Assembly (NCBI GenBank): GCA_037043015.1
Contig: CM073323.1
Coordinates: 10,351,758 to 10,415,757, forward strand
DNA length: 64,000 nt
Reading direction: 5' to 3'
DNA from: Bryum argenteum
Lineage: Eukaryota; Streptophyta; Bryopsida; Bryales; Bryaceae
This document shows, piece by piece, positions 56,160 to 64,000 of the stretch (positions are counted from its first letter, which is position 1; the number at the start of each line of letters is the position of its first letter). Both the position numbers and the translations under genes were made by a program. The notes beneath the pieces are model-generated. The model had not been told where the DNA came from. It saw only the letters and a program-made list of their open reading frames with translations, and ran no database searches.

Positions 56160-56530
56160 GTCATAGATTAAAAAGTTGAAAGTTGAAAGTCCCCAAAACT
56201 GTCAAAACTTCTCAAAACCACTCTTTCAATGCAAGATGAAATTTTTTGACTTTTGACATTATTTCAAGTATGTAACTGTAAGATCTTATAACTAACTTGT
56301 CCATGTATGTGTGTACCATAACTTAGTTTCAAATTCTTTACCAATTGTGAGATCATAACAGTCAAAGTTGAAAAAAAGTTTAAAAAAATCCCTTCTTGCG
56401 AAATGGGTTTGAAGTTTTTCTTTACCCAAAAAACCAACTTCGAGAGTATATTTGAATTGTGGCTCTTCACATTCTTGTTTGTAAGTAAGTTACAAACATG
56501 TCTATGCAATTTTTACCCTCATGCAACCTA
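56160..56530. repeat. Dispersed AT-rich repeat fragment
   Basis: GTAAGATCTTATAACTAACTTGT and AATTGTGAGATCATAACAGTCAAAG recall parts of the TTAA elements (compare 25920-25970 and 50990-51030). Confidence 0.4.
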
Positions 56531-56789
56531 TGAAACCTAAAAAAACTTTCACATGGAGGCATGCTAAAATTAAACTTCAAAGGCCCCTCTTTGACGATGA
56601 TCAAGCGGATGCAATAGAACCGGAAAGTCTATGGTTGCTTGAAGATGTTGTGCCAGATTGGGCACCTTTCATTCAATAGCAGGTGCAAAGTGTGCTTCAA
56701 GCGACACTCCTTCACATCATACAAGTTGTTCATCAGGCAGGTGCTAGACATACTCTTGTATCTCCTAGAAGCTCAACCATTGGAGTTTA

Positions 56790-57500
56790 CATGGGTTCTC
56801 GAGAGATAAGAAGGTACAACATGCTTGAGGATAGAGTTAATGAGTCCAACGTAGTCGCACTTGAGAGGTTCTCGGGAAAGAAGGGCGATAAGTCACAAGG
56901 TGTACAGTTGGTTTGCTCAACTTAGGCTTGTATTTCAAGGGAAGTCATGCATAATTGCATGTACCAATTGGATGAGGATACGAATTTGTTTGCTCTTTTG
57001 TACATGACGAGGTCGGTGCAAAAATGGGTGTGATGAATGAAGCACGACTTGCTCGAGAATTATAGTGCTTTTCGGAAAGGATTACCAATGTGTATGGGGA
57101 TATCAATTCTTGAAGTACGGATGACGACTGCATCGCAAAGTCTCATTAGACAAGAGTGGTAACAACATACATCTTTACTATCAACAAGTATTCGATACAA
57201 CTTGATCGGAATGAGTCCGTTCTTGTTGCAAAGTTTTGATCCAGACGGAAAGACAAGATACGTAATTCGATAACTACCATAGAGACTCACTCGCGCCCAT
57301 TACACGAATAGATAGCGATGGCGTCACGCATTGACGAACGTTTTTGAAGTTGGAAGCACACTCATCATTTGCCAACCGAGATGATTATTCCAAGAACCTT
57401 AGGGTGCTAACTTTAATTTGTACGGTACCAATTAGAACTTGGAGCAATTCGTGGGTCTTGAGCTCTCACGACAACTACTGCGACAATAATGGAATACGTG
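56790..57500 (+). mobile_element. gag-like LTR-retrotransposon relic 1 (fossil)
   Basis: Shares a direct-orientation match with 58780-59520 over most of its length. The related copy encodes words such as YRWFVQLRLVFQGK and ALLYMTRSAQNW that look like a Ty3/Gypsy-type gag. Broken, old; no LTR identified. Family assignment is tentative. Confidence 0.45.
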
Positions 57501-57764
57501 AAGATCGTTGTTAGGTTTGTGGAGAGATTAGCTACATTCATACAAAAGTGCTTGACGAACCAATCTTTCCCATTATCCATTGTAGTAGCGATAGACTAGA
57601 GGATAGAGTCTCAAATGACCGAATCAAGAATTTTTGGATCCTAAGACAATCCAAACTATCGCAACTACAATTTTGTAAGTCACACGCAACTAATCGTGGA
57701 AAGAAAGATTAAATGAACTTCCAAGCTCTCGCACTCGAAGCTTAAATTTACAACAACTAATACC

Positions 57765-57900
57765 ACTAGAAAAAGACCATATTTGTGAGTAGGATGTTTT
57801 TTTTAGTTACTTGAATTCTTAGTCACAAAAAATGTGACTAGTCCAAAAAAAGTGACTCATCGTTGTCACATGGTGGCTGCAATTACAGTTTGGGAGCGTA
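57765..57900. other. CACTAGAAAAA-end fragment
   Basis: CCACTAGAAAAAGACC followed by inverted GTGACT/AGTCAC words. The tip resembles CACTA-type MITE ends, but the other end is not clear. Confidence 0.3.
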
Positions 57901-58429
57901 TTCATTTTCTTCCGCCTCAAATCTTTATGTAATATTTTGATATTATATCCTCTACACTAAGTGCTGCTATATTGGTTAACGATTGAAATTTGAGTCATAT
58001 GATTCTAGTAAACTAGCAAGTAGTGTCTCTACCTTGTCTTCCTTACTCCAATAAAGACTAGCATGTAGTGTCTCTACCTTGTCTTCCTCACAGTCAACTC
58101 CTCTATCTATTGCTAATTCTTCTAGCAACAGCATAAAAGAGTGAATATGAATTATGATATTTTTTACCATCAACAATTTGAAATCCTAACATGTTTTCTG
58201 CATAAATATCATTTATTCATAACATCCTTGTTTTGTTTGGAAGACTTTCTCAGTTCTGACCAATTTTCATGTGTTGATGATCGTGTGAGATGTCCAAGAC
58301 AAATATTTTTCACATTTTCAATTAAAATTTATGTTGCATCTTCGTCTTTTCTTTCCCACTCAGCAATTGAGCCTGCTCTAGTATTTATTGTACCATCTGG
58401 TGCAACAGTTGGAGTAGGCTAGGCTATGG

Positions 58430-58776
58430 GGTCTAAAACGGGCAGCCCAAAATTGGATCACAACATCTTTTGGACTTGGGCATCATGAATAGTGCACTTT
58501 TTGAACTTGGGCATCATGAATGAACCAATCAATGATGAGCTTGCAACCTCCTACAAGGTTATGTACAACCCCAACCTACCTACCACAATCCTTTCAAAGC
58601 ACAAAATCATGCATACAGATTGTGATCTGAATTGTAAAATTTCACTTTTTGAATGCATCACAAGAAGGTGACTAGTTTGGCATCAAAATATAAGTGAAAA
58701 GTTGAGTACAGTGAGAGCTACACGGAAGATTCTCTTGGAATCAAGCCCCTCGGGCTTGCTTGGGCGTTTAAGGGTC
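58430..58776. mobile_element. TTAA-type MITE family 2, inverted copy
   Basis: Inverse of 33763-34131: GGGCAGCCCAAAATTGGATC, ATCTTTTGGACTTGGGCATC, AACCTCCTACAAGGTT and TACCTACCACAATCCTTTC are shared. The right tip reads TTTAAGGGTCAA (one change from TTAA); the left tip has decayed. Confidence 0.75.
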
Positions 58777-58779
58777 AAC

Positions 58780-59520
58780 GTGGGTGCTCAAGAGAAAAGA
58801 AGGTACAGCATGCTCGAGGATGGAGTCGATGAGTCAAAGGTAGTTGCACTTGAGAGGTTCTGAGCAAAGAAGGGCAACAAGGTGTACCGTTGGTTTGTGC
58901 AACTTAGGCTTGTATTTCAAGGGAAGCCACACGTGTAACATTTGAATGAGGATAAAATTGTGTTTGCTCTATTGTACATGACGAGGTCGGCGCAAAATTG
59001 GGCCGTGTCAATTTCGCAAGGCACGTGGTGTATGTAGCACGACTTGCTCGAGAATTATAGTGATTTTTGGAAAGGATAACCAATGTGTATGGGGATATCA
59101 ATTGATGAAGTACCCCTAAAGACCGCATCGCAAAGTCTTGTCAGACAAGAGTTGTAACAACGTTCATCTTTACTGTCAACAAGTACCCGATACAACTCGA
59201 TTGGAATGAGTCCTATCTTGTGGCGAGGTTTTATCCGCACAGAAACTTGATTCGATAATTACTGTAGAGACTCACTCGCGCATGTTCCACAAATAGATAG
59301 CAATGGCGTCACGCATTGACAAACGTCTCCAGAGTCGGAAGCAGACTCGTCGTTTGCCAACGAGATGATTATCTACGAAGCTCGGGGTGCTAACTTTTGT
59401 ATTCTCTACCCAATAAATTCCGGTTCGGTACCGATTAGAACTTGGAGCAGTTCGTGGGTCTTGAGCTCTAGCAACGACTGCGACGGCAAGAATGGAATAA
59501 TCAGGTCAAGATCGTTGTTA
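58780..59520 (+). mobile_element. gag-like LTR-retrotransposon relic 2 (fossil)
   Basis: Second copy of the 56790-57500 relic, directly repeated about 2 kb downstream. It encodes YRWFVQLRLVFQGK and, further on, ALLYMTRSAQNW, consistent with a Ty3/Gypsy gag. Broken; no LTR found. Confidence 0.5.
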
Positions 59521-59724
59521 GGTTTGAGGAGAGATTAGCTACATTTGTACAAAAGTGCATGACGAATTTATCTTGCCCATTATCCATTGTAGTAGCTATC
59601 GAACCAGATAATATAGTCCTCGAACTGAATCTAGAATTTCAGTATCCTAGCACGATGCAATTGCCGCAGCTACAATTTTGCTAGTCACACGCGACATATC
59701 GTGGAAAGAAAGACTAAATGAAGC

Positions 59725-60540
59725 TTAGTGTGGGTGCATCTTAAATTGTATGAGCTCGGAGCTGGTACACTAAATAGGTAGATTAGTGTTAGATACACTA
59801 ATTTACATGAAGATGTTATAAGTTTTTATTGTTGGTCAATATTTTTACCCTATGTATCGACCAAGATGGGGATCCTTTCACAGTACAGGAATCAATGCTC
59901 TTGGTAATTATTTTTCTCAGTAGTAAAAACTTATAGTATTTTCAAATCTTATAAAAATCTAAGATTAATCTACCTATTTAGTGTAGTGGATTTTTGTGCT
60001 TTTAGTGTGGGTTATTTTCTCAATCAATTTAGTATGGTCTGGCTGGATTGTTCAAATAGTGTGGGTGCATTTAAATAGGATAAGCTTAGGGCCGGTAGTG
60101 GATTAGCCGGTAGCACATACATTAGTGTAGGTTCAGGGCCGATATTAGTATGGGCAATAGTGACCTGTTTTTTGGAGGAGAAAACTTGGGTATTGAGAGT
60201 AGATTTAGGCTGATAAAATTATTTTTGATATTTTTGATTCCAGTAATTAGTGTACTCGGGGGGTTTGGAAAATAGGATAGACAAGTTTGTACGGCAATTA
60301 TCATGGTTGTAGATGAACCAAAAATAGTGTGGGTGAAAATAATAGTACGGGTGGGATTTGGTGAAATTAGTGTGGCTTTCTAACTAACATAAGCTTTTGG
60401 AGGCTCAGGGGTCTGATATTAGTGTGGGTGAGAGAGATTTGTGTTTTGGAGTGTTACACAATATGGGTAATTAGTGAAAATTTAGATCAATAAATTAGTG
60501 TAGTTTTCATACGACAAATAGTATAGGCGTGGACTTTAAC
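59725..60540. repeat. Cluster of TAGTGTGGGTG-like words
   Basis: About 14 variants of TTAGTGTGGGTG occur on the plus strand (for example near 59725, 60001, 60057, 60123, 60147, 60248, 60325, 60341, 60367, 60418, 60497, 60529), irregularly spaced. A hairpin pairs CACTAAATAGGTAGATTA (about 59769) with its inverse near 59966. A further TAGTGTGG is at 63953. No coding region. Confidence 0.6.
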
Positions 60541-60639
60541 ACCTAAAGTTTCTTATAAGCTAAATACAGCTTTTTGTTGATTTGAGCAATCTAAACAAAG
60601 AGTCAAATTTTAGCATGTTGGGCTATAATTTAATGTGAA

Positions 60640-61690
60640 TGTAGTAATACATACGAGGTGTTTGTGATAAAATTTGCAAAGCCAAATTCAAAATTTTCAG
60701 TTTTATAACAAATACTTCTCTTTTATATATAAGAAATGGGGTAGGAAGAAAAATAATTATACTTAATATTTTCTTCAGATCTTTTTTCAGAATTTTAATA
60801 AGAAGATTATTTTTCAAGCTTTAAAGTGGCTTGAATTTAATTTTTAGGAGGTTCCACAAGAGCAAGTTTCAAAGAGTTCATTAAATTTGTATTCATTTCT
60901 TTCGAATTTGTCAAAACTTGTGATTCTGGAATATTCAAACAAAAAGATTTGTTCAAAATTTTCAAACATATAAAAATTCCTTCTCATCATTTAATTTTTC
61001 CAAGACCAAATATTTTTGATGTTTTGCATATTTTACTATATCATTGTTTTTGTACCTTTTCTTTGGAAATAACTTGCATAACGATTCAAAGAGCATCTTG
61101 AGTCTCTAAAAATTTCCAAGTGTAGATTTCCAACTTCGTTATCTACCTAGAGATAATAAGCAAAATTAATTACCTTCCAAGGGTGCACTTCCAATTATGC
61201 ATTTCCAAGGGTGTGAACCAATCCCTTTTTATTTTTTTTAAACTTCCAACCATAAGATCTTGTATCTAAGCCAATCTATAGTTATCGTTCCAGAATATGA
61301 CCTTTAGATGTTTACCATTTGTAGATAATTAAATTAGATATACTCATGCAATATTTTAGAGAGTCATTATGCTTTCTGGACTTTCATGCAGATTATCTTC
61401 TATTAGACAGTAGAAAAACTACAATAGAATTAAACATAAATCACAATGATTTATTAATCTTTTGTAAGAAAAAAATGAACGGTAAGTAGATACCTTCATT
61501 GGTTTGTGACTATAAAGTGAATTTGTTTTCAAAAATCCAAAATCTTAAATCTTGACAAATTTTGAAAGAAACTATCCAAAAAAGTTACCAAAAACTTTGA
61601 AGATTGTAATTTTTGGAGGCTACCCTTGTAAAATTGGAATTTAGCTTTACAGATTTTACCACATATACCTCGTCAGTATTACCAAACTTA
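60640..61690. repeat. AT-rich repeat related to the 942-bp TTAA element
   Basis: Ends contain ACGAGGTGTTTGTGATAAAA and ACATATACCTCGTCAGTATT; the inside has GGCTACCCTTGTAAAATTGG and TTAGCTTTRCARATTTTACC as in 51490-51700. A further partial copy is at 63640-63800. Non-coding. Confidence 0.5.
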
Positions 61691-61814
61691 CACCTAAAGA
61701 ATACACCAATAGAAATGTTCAGTTATAATCTGTATAATAACAAAACTAGGTTGTCCAACGATCCTTCCTATCCACCAAAGTACCAACCTACCAACTTACA
61801 AAATTACCAACTAA

Positions 61815-61841
61815 CCTACCTACCTACCTACCTACCTACCT
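61815..61841 (+). repeat. (CCTA)n microsatellite
   Basis: About six to seven tandem CCTA units. Confidence 0.95.
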
Positions 61842-61849
61842 TCTTTTAT

Positions 61850-64000
61850 GTTTTTTGGATTCTATCTAAAAAAAACCAAAAAAAAAGAAGAAAAAAAAGT
61901 AAAAATATCAAAAACATGATAAACATGATACTGTTTGAGGAAATGGTAGACAGGAGATACTTTTTTAGAGTATCATATAAAGAACTTTCACTTTGGGACA
62001 ACGGGGACCGTACTAGTTTAGTTATTATTAAAAAAGTGGTACCAAAATGTTGGTGGTAATAATATTTGTATTTGAATAGAAATATTGTGGTAAAATTTAG
62101 TTTATACTAGAAATGTACTACTAAAAAGTCAATAGTATAGTCATCTTTTTGTTAATAATTATATAACTTTCTTATGTAAGATTTTTGAAGCGGATACCGG
62201 CTTTGCACTATGCAAGAGTGTTATAGTACCGACAACGCGTTCAAAGCCAATGCTTAGTGTTATTTAATATTTCACAAAAATAGAGGGATTTAGAAAGAGA
62301 CGATTACATGTAACATTGTTTCATGTCTCTTTATGAACACCTTGTTTCATTGATAAGAGTCATTTAGTAAGATTTTTCTTTTTTTCTTTTTTTCTTTTTT
62401 TTACACTATACTATTTTACTTTTTAGTGTAAGTAAATTTCATTTTCCATTAAAATTCATTTTCCATTTCATTTGCCTTGTAAAGTGTGAATGTGAGTGTA
62501 AATAAGGTTGAATGAGAAATTAAGTGAAAAGGTAAGAAACGAAAAGATATGGGTAGTTGAAAAATTCTAAAAGAAAAGTTGGAGATACAAGTAGGAAAAC
62601 AAAGCTCATTTCTTTTAGAACACATAAAGAGAATGTGTGTCCGTGTTTGAATAGTTTTGCTTTGTGTTGAATTTCTATGTAAAACAGTTGATGTACTAAC
62701 AACAAATTATATTTCAATATATATGATTCATATAAAATTGTGCAAACAAGTTCATGTTTGGCTTTGCAATTGTGTGAGACTATATTTCATAAAAGTACAC
62801 CAAGTAAAAGTTGTATTGCAAAGCTATGATCATATTTGGAAAGTGATAATAAATTGCAAGCCTCATTGCTCACATTGAATTAGAAAAATATGTGTGTTAT
62901 GCCTTGGTTGTTGGATATCCAAAGACTATAGAAAAGAATTAATTTGATTATGAAATTGGACAATTGGCACTTATATCAAGAAAATAAAGGGGGTACTAAT
63001 CTTGCTAAAAGGAATTGTACTTAAGCAAAGGAAGCAAATATAATTTAATTTCCGAATATTGTTTTTATTTGTGACCATGATAACGTATCTACAACCGATT
63101 TAGATTCTCTCAACGAAGAACTCCCACTCTCTACTTTCCCGGGTTTCTTTCACCCTATCTGGAAAGTAGCTTATAGTGACCAATTGTTCTTCATCCTCGT
63201 GTCCATGTCCACTTTCATTATGCCTTGTCCAACACTTCCACTTGTACACTAGTCTAGATTTCAAACATTTGGATGAAGTATGAGTTGAAGTAGTCATTTA
63301 CGTTGGTCTTTTGCAGCAGCACGCTAGATGCATATGAGGTTGGAGAGAAACCAGTGTCCTGGTGGAACTCACTGCTGAGCAATAGAACGTTGCTTGCTCG
63401 TCGAGCTAGTTGCGGGACCTATTTCTACTCTAACCCTAACTGTGCTGCAAATACTTATTGAGGCCGTTTCTTAGGTTCTCTTTCTTTAGTGTCACTTTTT
63501 GGAGTTTCGGTCTCATGTTCTTTACTATCTTGAAAAGAATGAGGTGTGTTTCTAGTAATCCTCTCATGCTTTGAGTTTGTTGAGACGTGCACAATGAGTA
63601 GGTTTCTTCATAAGTTTGTGATTTTCAAGTAACTTTGTTTATTAGAATCCAAAATCTCAAATTTCAACAAATTTTGAAAAAATTTAATTAAAAATTAAAA
63701 CTTTGAAGATTTTTTTGTAATTTTGGATCCTACCTTTGTAGAATTGGTATTTGGATTTGCAAATTTTACCGCATATTCCTTGTAAGTATTACCACACTTA
63801 CACCAAATCATAGCCCAAACTACTAAAATGCAGCTATATATCTAGGCTATGTTTCTTGCAAAAAACTGATCTGGGTTTCAAGACAAGTTAGGTGCTACAT
63901 ATATGATGGGTATGGTATATAGTATGGTCATTATTGTGGGTCTAGTTGTACCAAAATAGTGTGGACGAGAAAAGACAAAACATGAAGGAGTCAACAAAAC
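61850..64000. other. No gene recognised
   Basis: AT-rich, with T/C runs (62380-62402). 63640-63800 is a partial copy of the 60640-61690 repeat. A 65-codon minus-strand frame (63100-63297) is charged at its C-terminus but has no paralogue or motif. Confidence 0.4.

Noticed and set aside
61613-62059. 148-codon open frame with LPTYLPTFF
   Set aside because: It spans a CCTA microsatellite and AT-rich repeat sequence; no motif.
63100-63297. 65-codon minus-strand frame ending in charged residues
   Set aside because: No paralogue, no recognised domain, no convincing splice context; could be a real exon but cannot be supported.

Overview
The window looks like nuclear DNA of a land plant. It carries an intron-containing TIR-NB-ARC-LRR immune receptor gene, a Ty1/Copia element primed by initiator-Met tRNA, a chromodomain-type Ty3/Gypsy relic, a Stowaway-type MITE and many short DNA-transposon derivatives in AT-rich intergenic sequence. 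The lineage cannot be fixed from the sequence. An early-diverging land plant is possible, because a transposase type I associate mostly with animals and protists and piggyBac-like TTAA elements both occur, but this is a weak lean.

Layout. 1-3145: part of a Copia element on the minus strand, with a 160-bp LTR, inserted into one copy of an unknown two-membrane-segment gene (rest 3146-3514); a longer second copy is at 5580-6239. 7140-10470: members of a small gene family with Lys/Glu repeats ('KEK family'). 10477-20756: a 10.28-kb DNA transposon with 41-bp terminal inverted repeats, three genes (transposase-like, coiled-coil plus RING-like zinc protein, and a protein with a possible ubiquitin-like fold) and 14 exact copies of a short palindrome, GCTGSCAGC, that I see nowhere else in the window. 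20757-31810: remainder of a segmental duplication. Blocks at 9560-10470, 20840-21490 and 22560-23740 reappear in the same order at 26290-26840, 28310-28830, 28960-29855 and 30620-31810, so the second copy appears to hold the unoccupied site of the big transposon. This region also carries a second unknown family ('SWNPN family') and several MITEs.

31900-43600 is mostly gene-poor: MITE pieces, simple repeats, GC-rich low-complexity stretches and a five-copy array of about 265 bp at 41206-42480. 43625-48756 is the TNL receptor gene: four exons, all introns in phase 0, an N-terminal hydrophobic anchor before the TIR domain, and about ten nearly identical 141-bp LRR units. Its reading frame ends at 48756, but decayed LRR sequence continues to about 51950 and is interrupted by TTAA-flanked elements. 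Removing one of these (50882-51823) joins the LRR sequence cleanly at a single TTAA, which is good evidence for piggyBac-like insertion.

52000-64000 shows no gene I can support. It holds a Stowaway MITE, two related gag-like relics, another TTAA-family copy, an unexplained cluster of TAGTGTGGGTG-like words (59725-60540), a CCTA microsatellite and AT-rich repeats. All homology statements rest on reading the sequence by eye; no database search was made.
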